The translations under genes were made by a program, and so were the position numbers. A DNA stretch of 64,000 nt from Laburnicola sp. R22_1. Its lineage: Eukaryota; Ascomycota; Dothideomycetes; Pleosporales; Didymosphaeriaceae. The stretch spans positions 2,466,860-2,530,859 of the forward strand of contig JACONQ010000015.1 of assembly GCA_014281115.1 (NCBI GenBank), written 5' to 3'. Below, piece after piece: positions 46,438-58,083 of this stretch (the stretch's first letter is position 1; every line of letters starts with the position of its first letter). Under the pieces are notes generated by a model. The model searched no databases. It was not told the origin of the DNA and saw nothing but the letters and a program-made list of their open reading frames with translations.

Positions 46438-49166
46438 CTAGTGCCTGGCATCGGGATACCGATGCCGCAATGCCCAATGCCTCTTGCACCTACTACAGTT
46501 ATTACAAGCATTTTCCCCAATCCCCATAATCTCATCTAACTGCTCATCCAAGTCCCTCGACCCATCAACTTGAACACGACTCCTCTCCAGAGCAGCCATC
46601 AAGTCTTCCTCCACCCGCTTATAACAAGGCCTCTCTTCAAACTTGTCCTTGGGCCAGAACTCATATAGCTTATCGATGCTGCCTGACATATCTACACCTC
46701 GGAAACGACTCAAGGTAAAGGGGATGCGAACCATGTATTCCCGTAGGCAAATATCGCCGCCGTTCCAACATGAGTCTCCACTCGCGACGCTCCTGACAAA
46801 CATTTGTATGACAAGGTGAACCTTGGGCAATTCAAAGTCAAGATCCGCTTTTTCGTGCCTGTTTTTCTCGGTTTCGGATGCCTGCTGTAAGATGTGGGCC
46901 GCCATCCAAGTAGGGAAATCCCTCCTCTCTATCGATTGTTCATCATTGCACGCTTGCAGAATTAACTGCCACACCATTTTGCACATGCGGTAAAACATGT
47001 ACCAATTAAACTGAATGACCTGGTCACCCTCGATCCAGTAGGCTGACGAGCGAAGCAGTAGAGGTGCCTGGGGACCAGTTTCGTACATGCGTTGCACGTC
47101 CTCATCACAAGAGACGCGGTTGCTCTCCTTGAGCTCGAACTCAACGATTCCTATGTTGGGGAGGTTCCACTGGCGCCGGAGTTGGCGTTTCGCTTCATCC
47201 GAGTGTAGTTTGTTGTTTAGCTCGGTGACGTGCGCGTTGGCCTCGGCGTCGGTGAAGCAAATGTTGCATTTGATCCAGAGGCGCTTAACAAACACTTCCC
47301 CGAGAACGGACGGACTCTTGAAAAGTCGGTGCCGGGAAGGATCGATCGCTCTCTTCTTGCTCATCTTGGCGCGCGGGGCGATAGCGGATCGACCAAGAGC
47401 TAGCTCGAACTTTCGATGCGCTTCGTCGAGCGTTTTGGGCATACCCCCGAAGAAGAGTCGATCCGCGTCTTGTAGATGGAGCGCATACTCCATATCAGGC
47501 CACCTTGGTGAATCAGGGTAGAGAATGCGAGTGGCAACGTATAGGTGCGCGATTGTGAAGATGATACGAGTGGACCCTTCCAAGTGCAGAGCGCTGGCGT
47601 GCCACTGATTGTCTAAATTATATTTAAGTAAACCACACCGGATAGGATTGGTTTCAACGATCTCGTGACATTCGCAGTCACTATCTTTCTTGAAAACTAG
47701 TCGTTTCATGTTCTGGAACATGCGCTGCATGTCTTCACGCGAAGCTTCGAAGGTTTTATTGCCGAAGAACCCAGGGAATGGGCTGGGATCCTGAAGGAAA
47801 TCATCGTACTGTCGAATCCGGTCCTCAATGGATGCCGATAAATGCTCGTAACACCCCCGCACGCCGTCTTCACCAAGGAGATCTTGCGCATCGAGAAGAA
47901 GTTGAACGCCAACCGTAGCCCACATGGTAACTTTTTCGTTCTTAAACATGTTGGAAAAACCACGGGCGACTTCATCTACGGCAATATCAATTGCTCCGTG
48001 CTAGAAGTAGTGGAAGAATCCTGTGGCCAGCTGTATGGTTCTCCACGAGTCCTCATGAATGCCTTCCACAGGTTCGAAAGTGCCTTTTGAGATGATTGGA
48101 ACTCCCTTTTTACCCCGAATTCGGGATAGCAGAACTCTGCCGAGGTAGAATTTGAGACCAGAGTAAACTGGCCATAAGCACCAGTGAGCATGCGAACAGC
48201 AATCCTTGTTTGTCATGCAGTCACCTGGGCTGACGAACTCTTCCGGAGTCATGTGTTGTGTGTATGGGTGGTAGTGGCGAAACAGAAGCGCTGGCAACGT
48301 ATATACCGGAAACTCTGAGGCAGGATACTTCTTAGGTCGATAGCAATATTGGTATACAAGGAAGCATTGCTGTAGTCACATCGATCCTCCTTGAACTTCA
48401 ACCAATACTCCTGGGCTGTTTCACGGAGCTCTTGAATGTTGGCGACGAAAGAGTGGATGGCGAAGAAGAATTCATCTTCTAGGTCATCCTCGCTCTGTCC
48501 GATCTCGGCCATAGGTACGACAGGCAGTGCTTTCTCGTCTTCCAAGACCGGAGGGATATTATCCTTCAGGTCTTCGGTGTGGAGGTCATCGACGGCCAAG
48601 CCCGTAAACTTGTTCTCCAGCGAGATGCCATGATCCTCTGTACCAGCCATGGATTGCTTTGTGGTCTGTCGTGAAGGCGATACAGGGACCTCCAGCATGG
48701 GTTTAAGGAGAGCAAAAGCAGTCCTTAATGTCGTGGTGAAGTATACATGACGCTTATTGCTCTCCTGAACTCCTTCATCTTCATCGCTATGCACCGAAAA
48801 GAATGCAGTTGCCGCCTCACGAGCTTTGATCGCACGGGTGAAGAGTCGGCCCAAAGCTCGCGGTATACCTCGGTTGGGGAGATTGCTCGAGATTGCTCGC
48901 GCCATGGGTACAAAATCTCGAGTCTGGACGACATATTCCGCCACGACGGCCGGTGGTTGAGCTGCTGCGGTCTTGACTGCTTTCCTCTCTTTACCCTTGA
49001 GGCGAGGTTTTGAACCAGCCGCGGCAGGTTCCGGTTTGCTGGCAGACTGAGGCTTATATCCGAACTTCTTCGACGTTTCCACCAGCCAACCGGCGATGTA
49101 TTCGGTGTCCTTTTTGTACTGTTTGTAGTTGGAAGACAAGAATTCGCGATCCAAAGTGCTGGCCAT
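46438..49166 (-). pseudogene. DUF6604-domain gene with an in-frame TAG and a probable frameshift
   Basis: Starts at ATG 49166 with the N-terminal signature I recall for fungal DUF6604 proteins (YKQYKKDTEYIAGWLVETSKKFGY), a basic linker, and DEFFFAIHSFVANIQELRE then YTNIAIDL. Near 48320-48330 the reading frame must move to continue as PEEFVSPGDCMTNKDCC and SRIRGKKGVPIISKG; either one base is lost at AAGAAG or a 38-bp GT-AG segment is spliced, shorter than any other intron here. Then TAG at 48003-48001 interrupts GFFHYF and HGAIDIAVDEVARGF. After it the frame is open for 520 codons to 46438, ending in CNNCSRCKRHW. Function of the family is unknown. It is a probable pseudogene unless both lesions are assembly errors. 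Confidence 0.65.
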
Positions 49167-49710
49167 CGTGGCTGTGCGTGATCCAAGCTTCCTACATGTA
49201 CAATAATGGGTGCGTGGCAAGCGATAGTCGTATATAGAACGTTATGTACGTTATGTATATAAGATTGGAAGACGCAACTAGTCAACGTCTCATGAGGCCA
49301 AAGTGACACACGACGGGGAATGTGGAAGCCAAAATCCCAGTGTGGGGAAAAGTTCGACTTGCCGCGGCATCTAACTCCTCAAGGCTTAGTGTGGAACGCA
49401 AGCGGGGACGGGTCACGGGTGAATTATCTCCGACCTCTCTCGCACGACAACAGCCCCTCTCGAACTTCGAACGGAGTCCGCGGCGTAGCCACTCTCTATG
49501 CGACCTACCTAGGGCAATGCTGGCGCTGGTTTGCAATTTCCAGGCTTGCGGCTTCCATCTTCTCATTCCTGTTGCTCCGCTAATAACCCACTGTTGATTG
49601 CACCCGGCCGAAAAAATGTCAAACACTGGATTGATGGCGAGGTTGTTTTCTCAGCCACCTCCCTTTATGGGCATAATCTGCGGTGTTTAAGATGCCGGGA
49701 AACCGAGTAT

Positions 49711-49720
49711 AAATATCCAT
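49711..49720 (+). promoter_or_regulatory. TATA box of the small secreted protein gene
   Basis: TATAAATATC at about 49711 lies ~140 bp upstream of the ATG at 49852, followed by a CAA-rich leader (ACAACTACTCTCCAACAACTAC) typical of highly expressed fungal messages. Confidence 0.5.
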
Positions 49721-49851
49721 ACACAGGCTTTTTCTACGCCTTGGAGATATCGAACAACTACTCTCCAACAACTACAACTACTATCTTGGACGCTCCAAAT
49801 ACACATCGCCCTGTTGAACCTTGCCGAACGTTTATCTTGCAGCCAGCAAAC

Positions 49852-50148
49852 ATGCGCACCACATCCTTCCTTGCAGCGGCCCTACTAGCCTTTACCCACA
49901 CGGTCGCCGCAGCCGTCAATCTCGAGCTCTACCCTGACAGCGAGAACTGTACTGGACGGAAGATTGTCCTCTCAACGACCGGATGCCAGGCCGTTCTCAT
50001 CCGCGGCAGTGCTAAGGTGGTTGCCGGCGGTGTCTGGGGGTACTACGGCGCCGGTTGCACAGGCCAGATGGTTGGCGTGTTCACGCCTGCGCAGGGCTGC
50101 TTTACTACCTACCCAGGATACTTCAGCTGGAACCCTTTTGATCATTAG
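49852..50148 (+). CDS. Small secreted cysteine-containing protein (effector-like)
   Basis: A single exon encodes 98 residues. Residues 1-20 form a clear signal peptide (MRTTSFLAAALLAFTHTVAA). The mature part of ~78 residues has four cysteines (near 33, 45, 69 and 83), enough for two disulfides, and is rich in Gly, Tyr and small residues (VVAGGVWGYYGAGCTGQMVG). No known family was recognised; a crystallin-like or killer-toxin-like beta fold is a guess only. A strong TATA box and leader support expression. Position in repeat-rich subtelomeric DNA beside a transposon is common for effector or niche-adaptation proteins. Confidence 0.75.
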   Translation: MRTTSFLAAALLAFTHTVAAAVNLELYPDSENCTGRKIVLSTTGCQAVLIRGSAKVVAGGVWGYYGAGCTGQMVGVFTPAQGCFTTYPGYFSWNPFDH

Positions 50149-50983
50149 TGAAACTAGGCGGAACTACGGGCGACGGTCCTTCGGATGAGTAGCGGCGGCT
50201 GGTAGTGACTGTGGTATCTCTATTTGATTCGTGTATGCGGGAATGGAAGGCGACGGGCCGCGCAAACTTTAGATCTCGGGATGCTGCCAAAGGCTGTTTT
50301 TGTAGGGTCAAGTTTGTTGCATTGTCTGGGTGGAATCAAGCGCTCTGTGTCAGATACGAACGGCAGCCCCCCCAAGGCTCACGACTTAACATACAATAGA
50401 CGTCGATCAGATCATCTACCCAAGCACATCTGACACGAAGCCCTTGGGTATCTAAAATTTCAGCTAACAGGGTTGCTATCTTATAAAAGGAAATCGTGAA
50501 ATAATGAGGCAATTCTCTAGGAGGCTAATCCTACATCACCTTTCAGCATATATCACGGAGCTATTCTAAAGATGTCAAGAGAATACACAAGCAACCACTA
50601 CAACACTCAATAAGAAAATAGCAAAGAATATTAACACAGAGGGCAACAAGCACGATTAAAGGATTATCTTATTCACAGCATAATATTACGCGGTAATACT
50701 ATCCGCAGTCCTTCTATTACTTCAGAAAAACAAACTGTATGCGATCGCAATTGCTTCGGCAAACAAGCTTAGTAAGGCGGCTTTTCAGAAGAAGTAGCTA
50801 CCCAAATAGTCGGATGAGTGAACGCACAAACACGACCCCGCGAACGTCAGACCCATCTACCCGGTCTTTTCACACAGATTTACCCTTAGTTCAACTAGCA
50901 TGGATCGAAAAATCGAATTCATACTGATGACTTCGGCTTGGCGCTTGGAGCTCGGCGCCGACGCCAGCGCTCGCCCGAAGCTT
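50149..50983. other. Spacer between secreted-protein gene and hAT element
   Basis: No gene supported. The last ~60 bp before the transposon are GC-rich (GGCGCTTGGAGCTCGGCGCC region) with a small palindrome. Confidence 0.5.
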
Positions 50984-53900
50984 CTATCCACCACAATTGT
51001 CAACAAACAAATCCAGTCCAAATCCACCCGTTGACTTGATTTGATGTGCCTCAACAGCGCTAGAGGACTTGATTGGGAGGTCTTGGCAGCAGTTTGTACT
51101 TGATTTGGAAGTCGGATTTGCAAATATTAATCTAAAACTATAGTGTTGTACTGCAGTTTGGCAGCTAATCGTCCCATTTTGTAGCCACGTGACTTACGTC
51201 AGAGGTGGTGTGTGTAGAAGGTTCCATCCAGGTGCACAGACCACTACCCTCAAGATAAAGCTCTCGCCCTCTCCTTTCTTCCTCGGTAGACTCCTCACTC
51301 CACACTCTTTTCTGCAAATAGTAATATAGCTTGTTGTCCTCATATGCCTGCCCGCCCACACATTTAGATACACTATACAGAGTCTCAATTGCTGCGTTAG
51401 TGAGATTGCTCTCATCAACCTCGTTGTCGCTGCTCATAAAACCAGCCTTTAGCCAGCTCCGCACACACTGCAGAGCAGCTAGTAACTGTGAGCTTATTTT
51501 GCGCCGCTTCAGCTCTAATAAGTCTCCAAGTTCGCTGAACAAGCGCTCACACTCTGCGCTGGAGGCTGGAATACTTATTATATCAAGCGCAAACTGCGCC
51601 AACGCTGGGTACTTATTGCGTAACCTAAGCCAATAGCGGACTGGGTTACCTTCTCAATCGAAGTCGGCGCGGCTCCAACGCGGCTCACAAGCCCGCCAGC
51701 GCTCGTACTCATTACTAGTTTCTTCATCAGAGTCGCTCTCCGCCTCAATAATCGCGTCAACGGCGTCGTTAATGGTGTTGGACCGCTTAACTAGCGGGCG
51801 TGGAGGCGGCTGGGGAGCAACAGTACCGCTATAGAGGCGCCAAAGTTGCTGAAAGGCAGCGTTAGCAGCCGCCAATTGAGCTAGGTCACCCGCCCAAGCG
51901 ACTTTACAGTAGTTACAATAGTGTGGGTGGAGTACAATCGCAGCGTAATAGGCAGTACTGTCGCTTAGTTTGCTGTAATAGAGCTTTAGTTTGGCAACAG
52001 CGCCGCGCAGGTTGATGGCCAAATGGTCTTCTAGAGCGTCTTCTTGCTTAAAGTCAACATCGCGATAGGTAATTAAGCGCTCTTTATAAGCGCTTATAAG
52101 CTGCTTAAAGGTAGGGATAACCTTATAAATGGCGCCAAAGCGCCTATTAAGCTTGCGATCGCCTGGCTGCTTGCTCTTGCCGCGACCTTCCAGCCGCTCT
52201 GTGGCTGCTTTGAGCGGCTTCAACACATCCACATACTTAGTGATAACTGCCTAGTCTGCTGCTTGTAGACTAGTTGATCGCATCTACGCTAGAGCAGCTG
52301 GCGGCTTGTTAGTTTTTTAATTAAGCGCTTTGATTCGTGAGATGTGGTGTTTGGCGTAGTTGGTGATAGGACGTTAGAGGATAAGCCCACGCTTAAAGGC
52401 AGCACAATAGCTGTTCCAGCGTGTAACGCACGCCTTGACAACAGCCAATAATAAGGCCTTGTTTATAGGGTCTTCAGCTAACGCGAGGTGCTGGAAAGTA
52501 GAGAAACTAGAGTACTGTTTTGGCGTACTAATAAAGTTGATAATGTCTAGAAACACTCCTAAAGGCCCTAGCCGCCGCCACTTATTTATAAACTTCTCCT
52601 TATTCTTCTTGTGCTTTGGGTTATTATCGTAGGCGTCTTTATCCTTGCCAAATATGACAGTTTGGCCGACAAGGTTGATAATGTGGCAACTGCAACGAAG
52701 GCGGCGTTAAGCGGCAGTAAATCCATACTGTTTACTTAAGTACTCCACTGCTATATTGTTACTTGCAGCGTTATCTAACACAAAGTAACCTAGCTTCTCC
52801 GCCGTTATATTGAACGCCTGCAGCGCTTTGTCGACACATTCGCCTATCCTCTTGCAGCTATAGACGCCAGCGAGCTGCGGCAGCGCGATAGGTAAGTCTT
52901 GAATCCTGCCCGCGGTGTCAACGTAGTGAGCAACAACACCAAAGAAGCCGCGCTTGCCACCTTTTGCAGTCCAGCCGTCAAAGCTAACGTGCACCTTACT
53001 GCTCGCAGTCACTAATTCTGCTTTAACAATAGGAACAAGGTAGTTGTAGAGCTGGAGTACAAACCTCAACACGCTGTTGTGGCTTGTCCACAGCGCTTGA
53101 ACTGCCACAGGATTGGCGAACTGTAGCATACGCTAGAAGCTCTTAGTCTCGAATTCGCGCAGTAGATAGTTATTCTCAATAAGCTATTGCACAGCGGCGA
53201 GCCAGAAGCCTTGAATATCAAAGTTACTTAGCTTATTAACCACAGCTTGCGTGACAGGTACGCCCTTCTTCATCGCGTCAAAGATAGTTGACTAACCACC
53301 CAGCAGCTGTGGCAGCTGCTTCCCGCGCGCAGTTAGGCGATAGCCGCGCCTTTAACAACCTAGGTGCTTCGCCACAGAGCTTGTGGCATCCGTCACCTCA
53401 ATTATGCTGCTCGTTGGCGCGTTATGGTGGCAGAAGCGGCACACAAAGAAGGTACGCTCAGGCTTATTAGCCGCAATTTGTGCAGGACTTTGCTTTAACG
53501 CGACGCGATAGCCGTACTAAAAGACCCAGCTCTTCTTGCCAATAAGAGTACGCCGCGGCACCTGGTACCAAGCCAGCTTCTCCCAATTAATGCCATCGTA
53601 ATTGTCCGCAAAGCGCTCGTCAAAGCCGCCGCTAACAACATTATCATCCTCCACAGTCAAAGCCTCTATAGCTGCCTTTAACACCAACGATGGCGTTAAC
53701 AACGCCTGCGACTCTAGCAACTGCAGCTCCCACAGCCGCTGTGAGGCATCTATAACCTGGCCGACAAGCGGGTCTTTGGCGGGCATGGCTGGCTAGCTGG
53801 CTCCCTATGATGGCGACGATTGAGGCGACGGCGGCGCAGTTAGCTGCGTTTCGGGCAGCTCTATCGGCTGACTGGCAGTGCCGGCTGGCAGCGAGTCGCC

Positions 53901-54438
53901 TTTAATAGCCCGCTGGGTGCGTACTTTCTGACGCTTGCCGCGACCTCCACCTTCATCGGTCACCTCTACGGCGCCGTTGGCGCGTACTCCAGCGCGTGCG
54001 TTGCCATCGATGGCGCGTTTGGGGGGCATCTCGGGCTATTAGCAAGCCCACAAGGTAAGCAAAGGCAGCGAAAAGTACGCAATAAGTTAACTGCAATAGC
54101 TAAAACACCAACAAAAGTACGCCGATGGATAGGCGATAGTAACAAAACAGCGCGTCAAGTGCGCGATAAGATGGCTAGGGGGCCTGGGCGTGATGCCGGC
54201 AGTAAGTTGTGGCCAATCAACAACTCCAAATAAGCCAACTTTTGCAGCAACACCCGCTCGCTTCTATAGCTGAATAACACTATCAAATCTATTAAATCTC
54301 CAAGTCAAATCTTTATTTTGGACTTGATTTCCGCCTCAATTTATACGGCAAAGACTTGATTTACTTGATTTGGCAACTCGGCCGTTCGAAGCTCGAGATT
54401 TGGAAGTATATTTGATTGTTGACAATTGTGCTATCCAC
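50984..54438 (-). mobile_element. Full-length hAT transposon (50992-54430) with 8-bp target duplication
   Basis: The element is bounded by CTATCCAC direct repeats at 50984-50991 and 54431-54438, the 8-bp duplication expected of hAT. Its ends are inverted repeats starting CACAATTGTCAACAA (about 20 of 21 matching). Length is 3439 bp. The inside carries a degenerate hAT transposase on the minus strand, listed separately. The ends and duplication are intact while the coding region is dead. Confidence 0.9.
51165..54029 (-). pseudogene. hAT transposase, RIP-inactivated
   Basis: From ATG 54029 the protein can be followed nearly end to end: a basic N-terminus (RGKRQKVRTQR), a BED-type zinc-finger region (FFVCRFCHHNAPTSS), VHVSFDGWTAKGGKRGFFGVVAHY with the first catalytic Asp, YFVLDNAASNN with the second, TRWNSYCAAFKRG, and the C-terminal dimerisation domain IPASSAECERLFSELGDLLELKRRKIS. 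More than ten in-frame TAG, TAA or TGA codons interrupt it, including after SPQSSPS, KSWVF, AAVQ, KSF and RADFD. Few if any frameshifts are needed. This is the expected result of RIP on a repeated element. It cannot make transposase. Confidence 0.88.
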
Positions 54439-54737
54439 CACCTCTCCGCACCTCCCCGCACTATCTTGTACCTAGCTTTGGTCTTAAGTCATGTTGGCAC
54501 ATGTTACTCCTTGATCTATGAGGAAGATCTCCACAAAGCAGCCTAGGATGGATAGCGTACAACACATTGGGCCCTCTCCTCACCGGCAGGTGGAGAGTTG
54601 CTCGGGCCCAACTGACTCAATGCAGCCGCGTCGTATAAAGAGAAGCGGCTGGGCCTTGTACGCAAGGAGTTCAGCCGTACGCCATTTACCCTTGCTGGCT
54701 TGTCTAAACAGACCTGTGCAGGAAGACAGTAGCAAAA

Positions 54738-56501
54738 ATGGCCTGCAATTTGTTAAGCACTAGCCTCGGCAGTATACCCAATGTCACGGTTCTCAACGTC
54801 ACGCATTACTCAAATGGCGCATCCATACCGCTCCCCTACATGGCGCCAGACTGTGCTTCCTACACTTCCGCAAATGCCACGGCCGATCTGTGCCAAGTCG
54901 TCCTGAACGTATCAACAAGTGCCACCAGCACAGACAGCGTTGACAACGTGCCGTAGCGAGTACGGCCGCAAGTACGGCCGAGCCGTGCACAGATTGTATG
55001 TTGGCTAATTTCAAGGTTGAAAGCGCACTCTATACACCGTGCACGGCTCGGCCGTACTTGCGGCCGTACTCGCTACGGTACGTTGTCAACGCTGAGCACA
55101 GACCGCATCGAGGGCTAGCTGCCAGACGATTGGAACGGCCGATTTCTTGCGAGCGGAAACGGAGGAATTGGAGGATGCATCGACTATCCTAGCCTTCAGC
55201 ATGGCGCCAGCTTCCGATTTGCGACTTTCGGCGCGAATATTGGGCACGACGGACAATACGGCTTCGAGTTTTTCCTCAACGAGCCTGAAACCATCAACGA
55301 CTTCGGATATCGCGCTATCCACGCTTAGGCGGTAGTCGCAAAGCAAGTTATCGCGCAATATTTTGGGAGAAATGCTTCCTGCAACTACTACTCCGGCTGC
55401 AGCACTGGTGGCCGACAAGGCTTCCAGGAAGCAATTCTTTATCCGGAAGATTTCGATGGTATCCTTATGGGCTGAATGGCTGTGGACTGGCTCGGGATGG
55501 TTGCATCGAAAGGAATTCTACCGCGACGCCTGGGCTGGCCAGACCTGGACTCTCCAAGTTATATTACCACCGAACAATGGTCCGCCATCGTAGCAGCGCA
55601 ATTGCAAATTCTAGACCCGCTCGACGGTTTCAAGGATGGTATAATCGACAATCCCACCCTCCACGGCTTCGACCCGCAAATGCTGGCCTGCGGTACCGGC
55701 ATCTTGAACTCCTCGGTGTGTTTGACCGCGGCTCAGGTTAACTCAGTACGCGAAATTTACCAACCCTTGGCCAACGAAAAGGGAGATTTCGTTTACCCTA
55801 GTTTCGAACTCGGGATAGATACCTCGGTGTTTTCCGCGAACACCGCAACCATCAACGGAACTGTTACTCCTCAGCTCAGTTGTCCGTATCTACAGAACTT
55901 TTGGCGTGGCGCCGTCTACAACAGTAGCACGTGGACACCCAACAATTTTTCCACTGCCGATATGGACTTTGCGGTCGAATTGAATCCAGGCGGCATATAA
56001 CTCGCGGGCGACATATCCCATGACGTATCTCAGTACCATGCCCGTGGGGGTAAGCTACTTGCCCACCACGGACGTCAAGATCAAACCGTCATGTCATCAA
56101 TCGCATCGCGCACTTTTCAACGTACAGTTGAAGTAACGAGCCTCACTCTCTCTGAAATGCATGAATTCTTCCGGCTGCTCTACATCCATGGCATGGGACA
56201 CTGCGGTGGAGGGCCCAGTGCATGGTCCGTAGGCCAAGCAAATATCGATAGGCCCATGGGGGCACAGTTCAACGATTCGCAGCATAGTGTTCTGATTGTT
56301 CTGGTAGACTGGGTCGAGGGTGGAAAGGCACACGTCAGTTTGATTGGAACAAAGTTCCAGGGTGGTGGTATGAGTACGAGCGGACACGTAGAGGCGCAGA
56401 GGACACCTTGCGTGTATCCCAATGAGAGCTTCTGGGATGGGGTCGGAGACACGAAGGTTACGGAGAGCTGGGAGTGCAGGCTCGAAGGAACTCAGTTCTA
56501 A
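54738..56501 (+). pseudogene. Tannase/feruloyl esterase gene with four stops and a MITE insertion
   Basis: One frame runs from 54738 to the TAA at 56501. It reads a Cys-containing N-terminal region (PDCASYTSAN, ATADLCQVVLNVS), LPDDWNGRFLASGNGGIGGCIDYPSL, the nucleophile motif YYSGCSTGGRQGF, DPLDGFKDGIIDNP (calcium-binding loop), GGKLLAHHGRQDQTV and GMGHCGGG. The CS...D...HC arrangement is that of fungal tannases and feruloyl esterases, secreted enzymes that cut ester bonds in plant phenolics. A 160-bp MITE with its 8-bp duplication sits at 54935-55102 and adds 168 bp, a multiple of three. Further in-frame stops: TAG near 55118, TAG near 55327, TGA near 55475 and TAA at 55998-56000. No signal peptide is seen at this ATG; an upstream exon may be lost. 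Confidence 0.85.
54927..55102. mobile_element. 160-bp hAT-type MITE (54935-55094) inside the tannase gene
   Basis: Terminal inverted repeats of 56 bp begin CAGCGTTGACAACGT and differ at one position (G/A at base 16). They are flanked by 8-bp direct repeats AGCACAGA at 54927-54934 and 55095-55102. CAG-type ends and 8-bp duplications indicate a non-autonomous hAT element. The ends do not resemble those of the 3.4-kb hAT at 50992-54430 beyond a shared GTTGACAA/TTGTCAAC string, so a different helper transposase is likely. Near-identical arms suggest a recent insertion with little RIP. Confidence 0.9.
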
Positions 56502-56604
56502 AGCAAACAAGATGATATACCGTACTGATATTAATTTACGCTTCTTAGCCTGCTTTCCACCATTACCTACCTCCCATTTCACCTCTATAGACATCACGTA
56601 CGGC

Positions 56605-57228
56605 TTACTTCAACGGAGGAAAGTCGTCGTTGCTGTCCAGACTAGGGGCAGACTCTGCAGTAGTGGTAGGCGCTGCGACAGCACCATTAGGGTCGCCATT
56701 ATACCGCTTCTTCCCTCCAGCAGCAGTGTAGGTGCCATCAGGGTAGAGGTGGCACTCAGGTGTCTGCTCACCGCCGACGGCAAGGGTTCTGATGACGAAG
56801 TTCCAGTGATCGAGACCGGATATGTCGGTGCTGATGGGCATGTGCGTTAGAGGAAGAGGCCAAGGGGAAGATTGGAACATATGACAGAATGGGTGAGGTA
56901 GAAAGATAGATGACCTACCCAGTGTGGAAGTGCGCATTCTGGATGAAGACTGTGGGTGCGAGTATTAGTCATAGTCCATGTTGATATTTGAGATTAATGG
57001 TACGGAGTGCTACAAAGAGGACGGGACCGGCCTGGGGAGGATGTACATACTTTGCTTGCCGTGATCACCCATGTCGTCGCCGTTGAGCACTTGGCCCGCC
57101 GGACTATAGGGGTCGACTTGATTGAGCGCCTGGTCGAGGGCCTTTTGCAGCTCGGTGCTCCAACCAGGGTAATACGTACCCAGGTTGTAGGTCTTGCCAT
57201 GCTTGGTATCAAGGTATTTGGGAGCCAT
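56605..57228 (-). CDS. Uncharacterised 144-residue protein
   Basis: Three exons (57228-57051, 56949-56919, 56830-56605) with introns of 101 and 88 bp give 144 residues; the middle exon is only 31 nt. Splicing restores a smooth reading: GDDMGDHGKQIFIQNAHFHTGTDISGLDHWNFVIRTL. The protein is soluble, without signal peptide or membrane segment, begins MAPKYLDTKHGKTYNLGTYY, and ends with an Ala/Thr/Ser-rich acidic tail (DSNDDFPPLK). One cysteine is present. Family not recognised. The introns are longer than those of other genes here, the motifs are intact, and a TATA-like box lies ~100 bp upstream, so a live gene is likely. Confidence 0.65.
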
Positions 57229-57327
57229 TGCCTAGTTGCGTAAAGAGTAGCTTGTGGGTATCAGAGGAGATGCGTGTCTGCAGGTAAATGAGTGTTTTCG
57301 GGAGAGGGGGAGGAGGTAGAAAGGGGA

Positions 57328-57337
57328 AATATATATA
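57328..57337 (-). promoter_or_regulatory. TATA box for the minus-strand 144-residue protein gene
   Basis: On the minus strand CCTATATATATTTCC gives a strong TATA element about 100 bp upstream of the ATG at 57228. Confidence 0.45.
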
Positions 57338-57659
57338 GGACTATCTTGGCTGTGTCCGCACGGAGAGAGTTGGCTGAGGTGCATGCGTTCAACTGCGGCT
57401 TGAGAGTCCGCAAAGTGGAGGGTAGCCACATGCAGACATCTGGAGATCACCTTTTCAGCTTGTCGTATTGGCACAGACTTGCTGCTTTGTACGGCAGTAG
57501 CCACTACAGTACTAAGCCAAAAGTCTGTTCCCCGCAGGGGTAAGCGAGGTCCGCCATCATCACCACCCCGTCGCGCAGAGCGCTCCGGCACCCCCAATAT
57601 TGCTCCCGGAGAGTTGATAATTGATATAGAGATAATTATTTGATCAATATTTTGTTTGA

Positions 57660-58083
57660 TACCCGCGCGCACGCCGGAGAGCAAGTAGGCGGCGCGGCAT
57701 ACTAAGTATAAGCTTGCGAATCAGCGAGTCAGGGATCCTACGCCAGCAATCTTTTAACGCCGCGCAGAAGGTCTCAAAGTCCTTGTCGCTGTTGCTAAGG
57801 TCGCCTATATTGGGGTAACGCTTATAGAGTTTTCTCTTAAGGGACCACTAGAGATGTTTAATGGGGTTGATGTTGGGGGAATAACGCGGCCACTTAATTG
57901 GTTGTATGCTGTGTTCCGCCAAAAAATCGAGCGACTATCGCGCCCTGTGGATGGGCGCGTTGTTGTGCATATAGATATCTCCTGCGTGATAATTATAGAG
58001 GAGTCCTTTGCGTAGAGCTTTAATATAACTCTATGCGCTGTATCCTTTGCGATAAGCTGCTAGGTCCCTAGGCATGATCACTA
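57660..58083 (-). pseudogene. Tc1/mariner transposase relic split by the pogo insertion
   Basis: The minus-strand frame reads VVIMPRDLAAYRKGYSA, DIYMHNNAPIHRAR (normally QDNAPIH, the second catalytic Asp here Asn), LDFLAEHSIQPIKWPRYSPN and INPIKHL, then KRKLYKRYPN: the second half of a DDE_3 Tc1/mariner transposase. TAG codons interrupt it. The upstream continuation lies across the pogo element at about 60204-60240 (YTRRN joins VVIMPRD across the TA site). It is an old element, RIP-mutated before or after the second insertion. Confidence 0.7.
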
